Assembly: GCF_014397025.1 (NCBI RefSeq)
Contig: NZ_JACJUO010000002.1
Span: 434,001 to 498,000, forward strand
Direction: 5' to 3'
Length of the DNA: 64,000 bases
Source of the DNA: Ochrobactrum sp. Marseille-Q0166
GTDB lineage: Bacteria > Pseudomonadota > Alphaproteobacteria > Rhizobiales > Rhizobiaceae
The notes beneath the pieces were generated by a model, which had not been told where the DNA came from, searched no databases, and saw nothing but the letters and a program-made list of their open reading frames with translations. Below are positions 17,349 through 26,559 of this stretch, piece after piece. The position numbers and the translations under genes are program-made. How positions within the stretch are numbered: the stretch's first letter is position 1; every line of letters begins with the position of its first letter.

Positions 17349-17381
17349 GTCAGGCAGGTGGACACCACACACCTGCCTGAC
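17349..17381 (+). promoter_or_regulatory. stem-loop after the binding-protein gene
   Basis: GTCAGGCAGGTG at 17349-17360 pairs fully with CACCTGCCTGAC at 17370-17381. No T run follows, so it is more likely an mRNA-stabilising or partial attenuation hairpin, which would keep binding protein in excess over the membrane part. Confidence 0.5.
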
Positions 17382-17410
17382 CGGTTAAGACTGGAATTTA
17401 TGGCGCCAGC

Positions 17411-17446
17411 TGCGTATCCCGAAAAGTGTGAAATGGTTTTCGGAAT
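17411..17446. repeat. short palindromic intergenic repeat copy
   Basis: TGCGTATCCCGAAAAGTGTG continuing to GGTTTTCGGAAT. Same family as copies at 45524, 57463 and 59168. It lies between the binding-protein and permease genes. Confidence 0.55.
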
Positions 17447-17515
17447 GCCTGTTGCAACAATCAGTTGGAGCGCCGCGCGTCCACCTGGATGCTATACATT
17501 TGGGAAATCCGGCCC

Positions 17516-19012
17516 ATGAATTTTGACTGGAACTATCTCTTTAGCCTGGCGCTTTATCCTGACTTCTGGCGTGCCACGGCACTCGTCGCGTGGCTGGGTG
17601 TGCTGACCTGGGTCGTCGGTACCGTGCTCGGCTTTTTGCTGGCGCTTGCAAGACAGTCGAACCTGCGCATCGTGCGCTGGTCTGCAAAGACCTATATCTG
17701 GTTGTTCCGCAGCTTGCCTTTGCTGGTATTGCTGATTTTCGTTTACAACATGCCGCAGTTCATACCGGCGCTCGGTCCAGTCCTGTCAGTGCCATTCTGG
17801 GCCGGTCTGATTGCGCTGGTCATTTCGGAAACGGCCTATCTCGCGGAAATTCATCGTGCAGGTCTCATTTCGGTTGATCAGGGGCAGCACGAGGCGGCTC
17901 ATGCACTCGGTGTTCGCCCGGTGGGCAAATATCGTCATATCATTCTGCCGCAAGCTGTGCGCGTTGCATTGCCATCGCTGGGCAATGAATTCATCACCAT
18001 CGTCAAGCTGACCTCGCTGGTATCGGTGATTTCGCTTGCGGAGATATTGCTGGTCGGCCAGCGGCTTTACACCCGCAATTTCATGGTCATTGAAACGCTG
18101 GTCGCAGTGTCGTTCTACTATGTGCTGGTTGTTTCGATTTTCAGCTTCTTCCTGTCCCGTCTTGAAGGTCGTCTCGATATTACCCGTATGACCGGGGCTG
18201 AAATTGCTGTGCCTGCCACAACGCAAGCGCCAGCCCAGACCACCAATGAACGCCGTATAGGCAAAAACGTTGTCGTGGCTCTTGAGCACGTCTTTAAGAA
18301 TTTCGGCGGCAAACATGCACTCGCAGACGTCTCACTGAAGGTTAGCAAAGGCGAGGTCGTCAGCATCATCGGACCGTCGGGCTCTGGCAAGACGACCTTG
18401 ATCCGTACGATCAATGCACTTCAGGACATCGACAAGGGACGTATCCTGCTTGATGGCGGTGAGTGGATTACAGCGGATGAGAAGGGCTATCGGGTTGTGT
18501 CCGATTTCCATGATCGCGTTACGCGGCTTGGAATGGTGTTCCAGTCATTCAACCTGTTCCCGCATATGACCGTTTTGCAGAACGTGACTTTTGGTCCGCG
18601 TTATCACGGCAATCGCAACAAGGAAGCCTTGCGCAATGCTGCGATGAACCATCTGGCGCGCGTTGGAATGGCGGCCCATGCCAACAAATATCCGCATCAG
18701 CTTTCCGGCGGACAGAAGCAGCGCGTGGCAATTGCGCGTGCGCTGGCTATGGACCCGGAAATCATGCTGTTCGATGAGCCGACTTCGGCGCTCGATCCCG
18801 AACTGGTGGGTGAAGTGTTGCAGGTCATTGAAAGCCTCGCACGCGATGGCATGACGATGATTATTGTGACCCATGAAATGCGCTTTGTCAGTCGTGTCAG
18901 CGACCGTGTCGTGATGATGGAAAATGGCCATGTCGCAGTCAACATGACGGCAGACGAACTCAAACAGGCCCCAGCTGACAGCCGAATCCAGAAGTTCATG
19001 CTGCAATGCTAA
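17516..19012 (+). CDS. fused amino-acid ABC transporter permease/ATP-binding protein
   Basis: A 498-residue fusion. Residues about 1-220 are a HisM/GlnP-type permease with the EAA loop EAAHALGVRPVGKYRHIILPQAVRVALPSLGNE. Residues about 245-498 are an ATPase with Walker A GPSGSGKTTL, Q-loop FQSFNLFPHMTV, signature LSGGQKQRVAIARALAMDP and Walker B IMLFDEPTSALDPE, then the H-loop THEM. In most relatives these are separate proteins. The start at 17516 (MNFDWNYLFSLAL) is preferred over upstream in-frame starts because it begins at the permease fold. It works with the binding protein upstream to import the substrate at the inner membrane. One polypeptide per half-transporter implies a homodimer. Confidence 0.9.
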   Translation: MNFDWNYLFSLALYPDFWRATALVAWLGVLTWVVGTVLGFLLALARQSNLRIVRWSAKTYIWLFRSLPLLVLLIFVYNMPQFIPALGPVLSVPFWAGLIALVISETAYLAEIHRAGLISVDQGQHEAAHALGVRPVGKYRHIILPQAVRVALPSLGNEFITIVKLTSLVSVISLAEILLVGQRLYTRNFMVIETLVAVSFYYVLVVSIFSFFLSRLEGRLDITRMTGAEIAVPATTQAPAQTTNERRIGKNVVVALEHVFKNFGGKHALADVSLKVSKGEVVSIIGPSGSGKTTLIRTINALQDIDKGRILLDGGEWITADEKGYRVVSDFHDRVTRLGMVFQSFNLFPHMTVLQNVTFGPRYHGNRNKEALRNAAMNHLARVGMAAHANKYPHQLSGGQKQRVAIARALAMDPEIMLFDEPTSALDPELVGEVLQVIESLARDGMTMIIVTHEMRFVSRVSDRVVMMENGHVAVNMTADELKQAPADSRIQKFMLQC

Positions 19013-19060
19013 AGAGCACTCCGAAAGCGGTTAGGCTGTCTTCCCATTTGATAATTACAA

Positions 19061-19096
19061 AAAAGACCGGCGGATTTCATAATCCGCCGGTCTTTT
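19061..19096. terminator. strong bidirectional terminator
   Basis: AAAAGACCGGCGGATT at 19061-19076 pairs with AATCCGCCGGTCTTTT at 19081-19096 around a TCAT loop, giving A/T runs on both sides. It separates the convergent transporter and biotin carboxylase genes. Confidence 0.9.
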
Positions 19097-19129
19097 TGTT
19101 TCATGCAAGAGGGCATTGCTGCCCCTTCA

Positions 19130-20839
19130 TCATTCGATGGTTGCAAGTTCCTGACCAAGCCCAACGCTCTTGCCCGGCTGCGCATGGAGGCTGATCTTGC
19201 CGGCCTTGGGAGCAACGATGCGTGTCTCCATCTTCATGGCTTCCATGATGGCAACGACTTCGCCTTCTGCAACTGTCGCACCATCTTCAACCAGCCATTG
19301 CTGGAAGGTGCCGGGAATAGGCGCGGTCACGGCACCTTCCGCCGCCTGCTCACTGTTTGAAGTCGATTGCTGAGGTGCGCTGACGCCTGAGAAGAGGGCG
19401 GTGGGCAGGCCGATAGTGTGGCGCTTGCCATCGATCTCGATAAAACTGCGCAGCAAACCACCATCGACCGGGTCAATCCTTGCCGATGGTTCAACACCAC
19501 GAAACTCGGTTTCGATCCAGTTGGTGAAAACCTTGAAGCCGTCTTCGCCGGTAAAGTCTTTTTCTTCAACAACCGCGCGATGGAAGGGAAGCACAGAAGC
19601 CACGCCTTCGATTTTAAACTCGGCTAATGCGCGACGCGCACGGATCAGCGCTTCCTCACGTGTGGAGCCCGTCACGATGAGCTTTGCCATCATAGAATCG
19701 TAAAGACCGGGAATTTCCGATCCGCTTTCCACACCTGTATCAAGGCGCACACCCGGACCCGAAGGGGCGCGGAAACGTGTGATCAGGCCCGGTGTTGGCA
19801 GGAAGCCACGGCCCGGATCCTCCGCATTGATGCGGAATTCAAAGGCATGGCCCCGGGGCGCCGGGGTGTCGGTGACAGACAGTTCCTTGCCGTCTGCGAT
19901 ACGAAGCTGTTCGATGACGATATCGATGCCGGTCGTTTCTTCGGTGATCGGATGCTCGACCTGAAGGCGTGTGTTGACCTCGAGAAACGAGATCGTGCCG
20001 TTCTGCGACAACAGAAACTCGACGGTTCCTGCACCGGTATAGCCCGCTGCTGCGCAGATTGCGCGTGCGGATTCATGAATCCGTTCGCGCTGCTCCTGCG
20101 TGATAAAAGGTGCTGGTGCTTCTTCAACGAGCTTCTGGTTGCGGCGTTGCAGCGAACAATCGCGTGTTCCAAGAACAACGGTGTTGCCGTGTGTGTCGGC
20201 GATGACCTGTGCCTCGATATGGCGTGGCTTTTCAAGAAATTGCTCGGCATAGCATTCGCCACGTCCGAAGGCTTCTACCGCCTCGCGAACGGCGGAATCG
20301 AATAACTCGCCTACTTCTTCCAGACGATGCGCCACCTTCATGCCGCGACCGCCACCGCCAAATGCGGCCTTTATGGCCAGTGGAAGTCCAGCTTCACGCG
20401 CAAAGGCAACGGCTTCGGCGGCTGATGCCAACGGGCCGTCCGAACCCTTGACGAGTGGTGCGCCAACTTTTTCAGCGATGCGCCGTGCTTCAACCTTGTC
20501 ACCCAGCGACGTGATAACCTCTGGTGATGGGCCAACCCAGATGAAACCCGCATCGATCACCGCTTTGGCAAATTCGGCACGTTCCGACAGAAACCCGTAG
20601 CCCGGATGCACGGCATCCGCGCCTGCACGCTTTGCAATGTCGAGTATCTTTGCAATATTGAGATAGGTATCTGCCGGACGACCTGTGCCGAGGCCATAGG
20701 CTTCATCGGCAAATTCGGCATGCAGCGAATTCGCGTCGGTGTCGGAATAGATCGCGACAGATGCAACACCATAATCGCGTGTTGCGCGGATGATGCGAAT
20801 GGCGATTTCACCACGATTGGCAATAAGCAGTTTTTTCAT
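19130..20839 (-). CDS. biotin carboxylase fused to biotin-carrier domain
   Basis: A 569-residue protein. Residues 1-450 form a biotin carboxylase ([23 protein letters not shown]; the ATP-grasp loop [45 protein letters not shown]). After a linker the C-terminal 75 residues are a biotinyl domain with [15 protein letters not shown], the lysine being the biotin site. It would carboxylate its own biotin with ATP and bicarbonate. No acetyl-CoA-type carboxyltransferase is encoded nearby; instead its ATG overlaps the stop of a PxpB-PxpC fusion, whose two domains are homologous to the carboxyltransferase part of urea carboxylase. The partner is therefore likely PxpBC. Close in build to AccC-AccB fusions of acyl-CoA carboxylases, but context differs. 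Confidence 0.9.
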   Translation of the reverse strand: MKKLLIANRGEIAIRIIRATRDYGVASVAIYSDTDANSLHAEFADEAYGLGTGRPADTYLNIAKILDIAKRAGADAVHPGYGFLSERAEFAKAVIDAGFIWVGPSPEVITSLGDKVEARRIAEKVGAPLVKGSDGPLASAAEAVAFAREAGLPLAIKAAFGGGGRGMKVAHRLEEVGELFDSAVREAVEAFGRGECYAEQFLEKPRHIEAQVIADTHGNTVVLGTRDCSLQRRNQKLVEEAPAPFITQEQRERIHESARAICAAAGYTGAGTVEFLLSQNGTISFLEVNTRLQVEHPITEETTGIDIVIEQLRIADGKELSVTDTPAPRGHAFEFRINAEDPGRGFLPTPGLITRFRAPSGPGVRLDTGVESGSEIPGLYDSMMAKLIVTGSTREEALIRARRALAEFKIEGVASVLPFHRAVVEEKDFTGEDGFKVFTNWIETEFRGVEPSARIDPVDGGLLRSFIEIDGKRHTIGLPTALFSGVSAPQQSTSNSEQAAEGAVTAPIPGTFQQWLVEDGATVAEGEVVAIMEAMKMETRIVAPKAGKISLHAQPGKSVGLGQELATIE

Positions 20840-22428
20840 CAGCGTATGACTTCTGAGGTTTCGAAAGCCGAAATTGGATTGAAGCGGATGCGGGCACCGA
20901 TCGGTATCTGCCCTGCGAGGTCGAGATGATGATGTGCAACCACACCGATCACCGGATAACCGCCGGTTAGAGGATGGTCAGCGAGAAACAGAACCGGTTG
21001 TCCACTTGCTGGCACCTGGATAGCGCCAAGGGCGGTACCCTCCGACGGCAGCTCATCGTTGATGGCGCGTTCAATTGCATTTGCGCCTTCAAGACGCATC
21101 CCGACGCGGCTTGATTGAGGCGTCACATTCCACTCCTGTGATGTGAGTGTTTCAAGACCCTGTCGGGTAAACCAGTCGGTGCGGGGACCGAGCACAACAT
21201 CGAGTGTAACGACTTCACTGGCGCGCGGCAGGCGGCGCTGTGCGTTTGTATGTGATGAAACCGCCAGTGCGGGCCGGTTTGCAGGCACAAGAATATCGCC
21301 TTCAACAACGGGTGAGGGTCCAATCTTGGCGAGCGTGTCGCGTGCGGCGGATCCCAGAACAGGCTCGACGTCAAAACCACCGCGCAGCGCAAGATAGCTC
21401 AACATACCTTCTGGCGGGATGCCCAACGACAGTTCATCGTCTGCATCCAGCGCGATTGGTTGCGCAAAGCCCGCGGTGACGGTTTGGCCTTCGCGCGTAC
21501 GAATGGTCAGCGGACAGGGTGCGCCGGTCACGGCGATGGTGACGGGACGATCAACCTTGAGTGCAAAGCCGCCAAAGGAGATTTCAATTGTCGCGACATG
21601 AGCAGGGTTACCAACACAACGATTGGCCTCTCGCATGGCGATGCGATCAAGCGCGCCGGATTCTGAAACACCCTGACTGGCAAGCCCCGGACGCCCCATA
21701 TCCTGATAAAGTGCGGGGCGATCAGCCCGGGTTACAAGCAGGCCATCGGCGGACTGAGGCGTTGCTGCTGCCACCGATGGCTTCGATACGGCGACAGTTC
21801 CGCCTTTGGCCATGTCGCGAAACCGCACACGATCACCGGGCGCGAGCAATGCCGCACGTTCGCGCCTCGTGTCCCACATGGCAAGCGGTGTGGTGCCGAG
21901 CAATTGCCAGCCGCCGGGGCTGTCAGACGGATAAATGCCGCCGAATTTGCCTGCCAGTGCTACCGATCCAGCCGGAATTCTAACACGCGGGCTTTTGCGG
22001 CGCGGTACATCGAAGCCGGGATCGTCACAGGTCATATAGGCAAAGCCGGGCGCAAAGCCGGTAAAGGCAACCGTATAGGTCGCCTCCGTGTGGCGCTCGA
22101 TGACCTCGTTGATTGTGCAGCCAAGCATGGCTGCGACATCACCGAGATCTTCACCATCATAAGCGACGGGTATTTCAAACAAATCGCCGCTGCGGGAGCT
22201 ACGCACTGAGAGATCAAGCGCTGCAATCTGGCTTGCAAGTTTGGCACGATCTGTCAGCCAGCGGTCAAAGCGCACCATGATCGTGCGTGCGCCGGGAATG
22301 ACTTCGCACACGCCCACAAGCTCTGCTGCAAGCATTGCATCAAGCAGCGTGAGCGTTATGGAAAGATCATCAAGTTCGATGAGAAAACTGTCGCTGCCTG
22401 AAGGCAGAAAACGCAAGCGTTCACTCAT
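20839..22428 (-). CDS. PxpB-PxpC fusion (KipI/KipA-like, urea-carboxylase CT-type domains)
   Basis: A 529-residue two-domain protein. The first 220 residues are PxpB/KipI-like (AHS1 domain: [39 protein letters not shown]). The rest is PxpC/KipA-like (AHS2: [78 protein letters not shown]). The same two domains form the carboxyltransferase core of urea carboxylase. With PxpA they make 5-oxoprolinase, which opens pyroglutamate with ATP. Its start overlaps the pxpA stop (ATGA) and its stop overlaps the biotin carboxylase start, so the three are translationally coupled. Whether it acts in 5-oxoproline hydrolysis or biotin-dependent carboxylation is undecided. Confidence 0.87.
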   Translation of the reverse strand: MSERLRFLPSGSDSFLIELDDLSITLTLLDAMLAAELVGVCEVIPGARTIMVRFDRWLTDRAKLASQIAALDLSVRSSRSGDLFEIPVAYDGEDLGDVAAMLGCTINEVIERHTEATYTVAFTGFAPGFAYMTCDDPGFDVPRRKSPRVRIPAGSVALAGKFGGIYPSDSPGGWQLLGTTPLAMWDTRRERAALLAPGDRVRFRDMAKGGTVAVSKPSVAAATPQSADGLLVTRADRPALYQDMGRPGLASQGVSESGALDRIAMREANRCVGNPAHVATIEISFGGFALKVDRPVTIAVTGAPCPLTIRTREGQTVTAGFAQPIALDADDELSLGIPPEGMLSYLALRGGFDVEPVLGSAARDTLAKIGPSPVVEGDILVPANRPALAVSSHTNAQRRLPRASEVVTLDVVLGPRTDWFTRQGLETLTSQEWNVTPQSSRVGMRLEGANAIERAINDELPSEGTALGAIQVPASGQPVLFLADHPLTGGYPVIGVVAHHHLDLAGQIPIGARIRFNPISAFETSEVIR

Positions 22429-23195
22429 GATGCAACATTAACAAAAGGCTTGAGTTCGACGCCGCGTGCTTTCAGCCGTTCGCGCAATGCGGAGGCGATT
22501 GCAACGGCGGTTGGATTGTCACCGTGAACGCAGATCGACTGTGCATCAAGCACGATATCGGTTCCATCAATAGCAGTTACCCGCTGTTCATTGACCATCC
22601 GCAGCATCCGTTCCACGATTACTTCAGGATCGTGGATGACAGAACCTTCAAGGCGGCGATTAACGAGACTGCCATCCAGATTATAGGCGCGGTCGGCAAA
22701 GGCTTCCCAAACGACCGTCAGTCCTGCTTTTCTGGCCTGTTCGACGATTGGTGCACCGGCCAGCGCCATCAGTACGAGCGAAGGGTCAATTGCCTTGATC
22801 CCGGCAATCACATCGGCAGCCTGCCGCGCATCATGGGCAATTGTGTTGTAAAGTGCGCCATGCGGCTTTACATAATTCACCTTCGTCCCTGCGGCTTGCG
22901 CAAGCCCCTGCAATGCACCGATCTGGTAGATTGTATCGGCGACAAGTTCACTGCTTGAAGGGTCCATGTTGCGACGACCAAAGCCGACGAGATCGCGATA
23001 GCCGATATGCGCCCCCACACTGACACCGCGTCGGGCCGCTTCACGCAGGACGCTAAGAATTCCGGCTGGATCACCCGCATGAAAGCCACAGGCAATATTG
23101 GCGCTGGTCACAATGGCCAGCATTGCTGTGTCGTCTCCCATGGGCCATGGGCCGAAGCCTTCTCCGAGATCGCTGTTGAGATCGATAGCTGCCAT
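22425..23195 (-). CDS. pxpA: 5-oxoprolinase subunit A (LamB/YcsF family)
   Basis: A 256-residue LamB/YcsF protein. It has the TIM-barrel-like start [19 protein letters not shown], then [44 protein letters not shown] and [21 protein letters not shown]. PxpA supplies the hydrolytic part of the PxpABC 5-oxoprolinase, and homologues also occur with lactam- or urea-like substrates. First gene of the coupled pxpA-pxpBC-biotin carboxylase transcript. The upstream region shared with the GntR gene at 23356 holds three copies of the candidate operator. Confidence 0.9.
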   Translation of the reverse strand: MAAIDLNSDLGEGFGPWPMGDDTAMLAIVTSANIACGFHAGDPAGILSVLREAARRGVSVGAHIGYRDLVGFGRRNMDPSSSELVADTIYQIGALQGLAQAAGTKVNYVKPHGALYNTIAHDARQAADVIAGIKAIDPSLVLMALAGAPIVEQARKAGLTVVWEAFADRAYNLDGSLVNRRLEGSVIHDPEVIVERMLRMVNEQRVTAIDGTDIVLDAQSICVHGDNPTAVAIASALRERLKARGVELKPFVNVAS

Positions 23196-23204
23196 GTCTT
23201 ACCC

Positions 23205-23265
23205 CTGTTGAACAGAAATACATTACGGGATATTGTTGAATAAACTATTATCAATTGTTCAACAA
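23205..23265. promoter_or_regulatory. cluster of three operator candidates between pxpA and its GntR gene
   Basis: CTGTTGAACAG (23205-23215), TTGTTGAATAA (23233-23243, one mismatch) and TTGTTCAACAA (23255-23265, within a 13-base palindrome). Centres are 28 and 22 bases apart. The first lies only 10 bases before the pxpA start. Same word as in front of the transporter genes. Confidence 0.6.
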
Positions 23266-23355
23266 TACAAATTCGCATATAGCTGGAAATTGATAGGGAA
23301 GAGCCTGATGGCGTTCCGCAAACTGTTCTGATTTGACAAGGTTTGAAGGATTATC

Positions 23356-24027
23356 ATGACACGCGAAATCTTGTCCCCTGCAGATGACCAGACATTGGCG
23401 ACCCTGACCGCCGCCAAAATTCGCGAGATGTTGATTACTGGAGAGCTGTCGCCGGGCACCAAGCTTTCCGAACAGCAGATTGCAGCGCGGTTTGGCATAT
23501 CGCGCAACACGCTTCGCGAAGTTTTTCGCCTTCTGACCAGCCAGAACCTGCTGACTTATATTCCCAATCGCGGCGTGTTTGTTGCAACGCCGGATGAAGC
23601 CACGGTCGTTGATATTTATCGCGTGCGGCGTGTCCTTCAGAAGGGAGCTGTTCAGGTCGCTATTCCCGGACACCCTGCATTGATACGTATGAGAGCACTG
23701 CTCGCGCAAACGGCATCGGCGCGCGAAACTGGCAATTGGCGACAAGTCGGAACAATTAATATGGAGTTTCACCGCGCAATGGTGGAGCTTTGCGACAGTC
23801 CGAGATTAAGCGCGTGCTTTGATCTGGTTTTGGCTGAATTGCGGCTTGTCTTCGTGCAACTGGAAGATATGGCGCATCTTCACGAGCCTTACATCGCACA
23901 GAATGCGGAGCTTCTCGTTTCTCTTGAAACGGGAAATATCGAGACTGCGGCCCAGCAACTCGATTCTTATCTCTTACGATCTGAACGCTCTGTGCTGGCT
24001 GCATTGCAGCGCAGGAAATTTATTTAA
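23356..24027 (+). CDS. GntR/FCD-family transcriptional regulator (pxp side)
   Basis: A 223-residue regulator divergent from pxpA. It has a winged helix (AAKIREMLITGELSPGTKLSEQQIAARFGISRNTLREVFRLLTSQNLLTYIPNRGVFVATP) and an FCD domain with EFHRAMVELCDSPRLSACFDLVLAELRL. It shares the recognition helix SRNTLRE and the EFH..SPRL segment with the regulator at 15413-16120, suggesting paralogues that read the same operator. Three operator-like palindromes lie between it and pxpA. Likely controls the oxoprolinase/carboxylase genes and itself. Confidence 0.87.
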   Translation: MTREILSPADDQTLATLTAAKIREMLITGELSPGTKLSEQQIAARFGISRNTLREVFRLLTSQNLLTYIPNRGVFVATPDEATVVDIYRVRRVLQKGAVQVAIPGHPALIRMRALLAQTASARETGNWRQVGTINMEFHRAMVELCDSPRLSACFDLVLAELRLVFVQLEDMAHLHEPYIAQNAELLVSLETGNIETAAQQLDSYLLRSERSVLAALQRRKFI

Positions 24028-24109
24028 AACTGGATCATAAGATCAGAAATCTACTGTAACTTCAAACAGATATTCTCGGAACAACAATCATTATAATTAT
24101 AAAAATATT

Positions 24110-24139
24110 GCCGACCTATACAGAGACAGGTCGGCTTTT
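24110..24139 (+). terminator. Rho-independent terminator after the GntR gene
   Basis: GCCGACCT at 24110-24117 pairs with AGGTCGGC at 24128-24135, followed by TTTT. Confidence 0.8.
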
Positions 24140-24212
24140 GGAAATTCTGTCATTTAAAATGATAATTGCTTTTTAATATTTACAGTATGTATTTGCATCC
24201 ACATATGTGAAA

Positions 24213-25465
24213 TCACCAACGAAGCTTGAAACCCGCATTGCCTTTCAACAAGTAGTTGCTCGAGGCGTCTTCAAGAGCGGCACTCACCGAACCTTGCCCA
24301 TAAATCGCATATTTTTCATCTGCCCAACTAACATCGATGCCGGACCCGATCTCCATCCAGTTAGACTGATTTTCATTTTTAATTTTAGTTCCCGAAACGC
24401 GGATATTTCTACTTGCCTCAAATTCTCTATAAAAATTCGTTATGAGGTAAGCTGTCGAACGAGCATTGCGGCCATCTGTAGTCTGCCATTTGCTGTTATA
24501 CTCTACGCTTAAACCAATCCGGCCAAGGAAACTGGAATCTCTTTCCAAATCTACCTTAGAGCCCCAAACGTCTGTAAACGCTCCTGAATCAAGTAAAGCG
24601 CCTTCCGCGCCTTGTCTCAAAGCACCCTCACTTATCGTAGTGTCACCACTATAGTCACTAGCCCCCGATAAAATTAACGCGGCTGTTCCTCTTTTTACGA
24701 AGCTACCTTCACCAGTTACATTTCCAGAGAAATTAGCGTCATTTGAAAGATTCACGCTTAATTTTCCGGCTCCCAAATTTAGATTACCGCTGCCAGACAA
24801 TCCATGAATGTCTACAGAGTGACTTGAAATATTCAGAAAACTATCAGAGGCAATATTTAGATTTCCAGAGCCAAAAACTGTGCCGTCATTACCCGCTGTA
24901 ACCGTGCCACTTGAAACATTCAAATCTCCCGAAAAACTATTTTCTCCCGACAAAATGAGATTTCCGCTACCTTTTTGAGCCACATCGCCTTCGCCAGAAA
25001 TCGCTCCTTCAAATACAATGTCATCGCTACCGTTGAACGCGAGTTGTGCGGCCTGATCGACATTCACGTTACCCTGAATACTACCGCTGGAGCCACCAGC
25101 GCCAATCTGTAGAGTGCCACCCTTCACGTCAGTATTACCAGAATAGGTATTCTCACCCGTAAGAACCAAGGTACCTGAGAAGGTTTTTGCATGCCGTCTG
25201 TTCGAGCGAGCACAGTGAATATAGTCGCGACCTTGGCAGCGTCGGTATCGTGAACACTGCTCACACGAATGATAGGCTTTTCACCCAGTGTAGCAATATC
25301 ACTCTCAAGCATCAGAGCATCTACTGCTGCAAATGACGCTATCTCATAGTCAATCACTAGAAATTGCATAGCTGTGGCACGCACTCCACCAGCCGAATTA
25401 TCGACCTCAACTCTGCCAGCAGTACCACCAAAAAATGGCAAAATGATCGTCAGACTATTCTCCAT
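24213..25465 (-). pseudogene. autotransporter remnant (passenger repeats and end of beta-barrel)
   Basis: Passenger-type repeats are clear: LVLTGENTYSGNTDVKGGTLQIGAGGSSGSIQGNV, LILSGENSFSGDLNVSSGTV, ALILSGASDYSGDTTISEGALRQ. They pass directly into the last 100 or so residues of an autotransporter beta-barrel (GRIGLSVEYNSKWQTTDGRNARSTAYLITNFY, ending FKLRW with a terminal aromatic). Most of the barrel is therefore missing internally. A one-base loss in the T run at 25184-25188 shifts the frame: upstream VEVDNSAGGVRATAMQFLVIDYE joins the repeats only after correction (QKTFSGTLVLTGEN). The N-terminal passenger and signal peptide are absent on the IS6 side. Non-functional. Confidence 0.82.
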
Positions 25466-25501
25466 GAAAGACTAACTCAGGATCCTGGGTCCAGTTATCA
25501 T

Positions 25502-26317
25502 GGTTTTGTTGCAAACTGTTCATCAAAATGGGTGGGCTTATATTATTTTGGCTTTTAATCAGCCGATTATTTTAGATGTTTAAAGGCCGCCATTTTGATA
25601 AATCCGTCATCCTTCTGTGTGTTCGATGGTACCTTGCTTACAATCTGAGCCTTCGCAATCTGAAGGAAATGATGGCGGAACGTGGCATCGATCTCGATCA
25701 TTCTACCGTCCATCGTTGGGTTATCTGCTTTAACCCAAAAACTGCTTGAACGTTTCAATGAGAAGAAGCGTCAGGTCACACGCAAATGGAACCTTGATAA
25801 GATTTACATCAAGGTCAAAGGCGAGAGGCTGCACCTGTATTGTGCCATCGATAGCAATGGCGATACGGTTGAGTTCTATCTCAGCAAGAAACGTGATTTG
25901 AGCGCTGCTAAACGTTTTATACGCAAGGCACTGGCCCGCCACGGCAGGCCAGTGCGCATTACCATTGATGGAAGCGAGACCAACAGACTAGCTATTTTGC
26001 AATGCAATGCAGAGAGCCGACTCAGACAGGATGGTAAACTTATTGCCATTCGCTCCAGCAAATATATGAACAACAGCATTGAGCAGGATCATCGTCGCAT
26101 CAAACGACGCACACGCTCCTTGCTTGGCTTCAAGTCACAAACCGCAGCGGGCATAACGCTCGCCGGTATAGAACTCATTCACATGATGCGCAAACAACAA
26201 GGCGTCTTTTCAGCGGCAAATGAACGCTCAATCAAAAAACAGTTCGAGGCACACGCTGCATAACTACGTCCAGAGATAGGCCGTGCTCCGTTCAGATTGA
26301 ATTTTTGCAACAGAGCC
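25502..26317 (+). mobile_element. IS6-family insertion sequence, about 816 bp
   Basis: The right end reads TTTGCAACAGAGCC (26304-26317) and the left end GGTTTTGTTGCAAA (25502-25515). They are imperfect inverted repeats of the IS6/IS26 type GGCTCTGTTGCAAA. Size fits the family. The 8-base flanks differ (GTTATCAT on the left, GACCCGGA on the right), so no target duplication remains, as expected after an adjacent deletion or recombination. Confidence 0.8.
25576..26263 (+). pseudogene. IS6-family transposase with a frameshift
   Basis: The N-terminal part MFKGRHFDKSVILLCVRWYLAYNLSLRNLKEMMAERGIDLDHSTVHRWV is typical of IS6 transposases. The frame breaks at the A run 25737-25741. Dropping one A joins it to PKLLERFNEKKRQVTRKWNLDKIYIKVKGERLHLYCAIDSNGDTVEFYLSKKRD, with the DDE core including ITIDGSETNRLAI and the downstream SSKYMNNSIEQDHRRIKRR. 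About 228 residues after repair, the usual size. Inactive in this frame, unless the extra A is an error or slippage occurs. Confidence 0.85.
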
Positions 26318-26559
26318 GACCCGGACCATCGGTATCGTTCGAGTGATGTAAAAACTCTGAGTCGGCTCGAATTCAGGCCCACAAACCTTCTAAGGTCGTC
26401 CGTGGACTTTGCTTTCACTTTTAGGATCGTCGCAAGCACCTCCTCATCGACGCATATGACGAGTCTATCATGCCCGTCAGATCGTGCGTTTGAGTTCGCC
26501 TCCCCGGCCTTTTTTTGGGCTACCGCTTTGTCGACAAGGCTTCTATCGTCAAGCTGCAC
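26318..26559 (-). other. truncated unknown reading frame at the island edge
   Basis: A frame starting at GTG 26559, overlapping the end of the shikimate-dehydrogenase-like gene, reads about 80 residues (VAQKKAGEANSNAR..RLVICVDEEVLATILKVKAKSTDDLRRFVGL) before running into the IS6 end at 26317. Position and overlap would suit a further gene of the same operon cut by the IS, but no family is recognised and it may be chance. Confidence 0.25.

Noticed and set aside
17450..17459. TGTTGCAACA palindrome upstream of the permease-ATPase gene as a further operator
   Set aside because: It has an even-length centre unlike the odd-length TTGTTSAACAA sites and overlaps the edge of a repeat copy.
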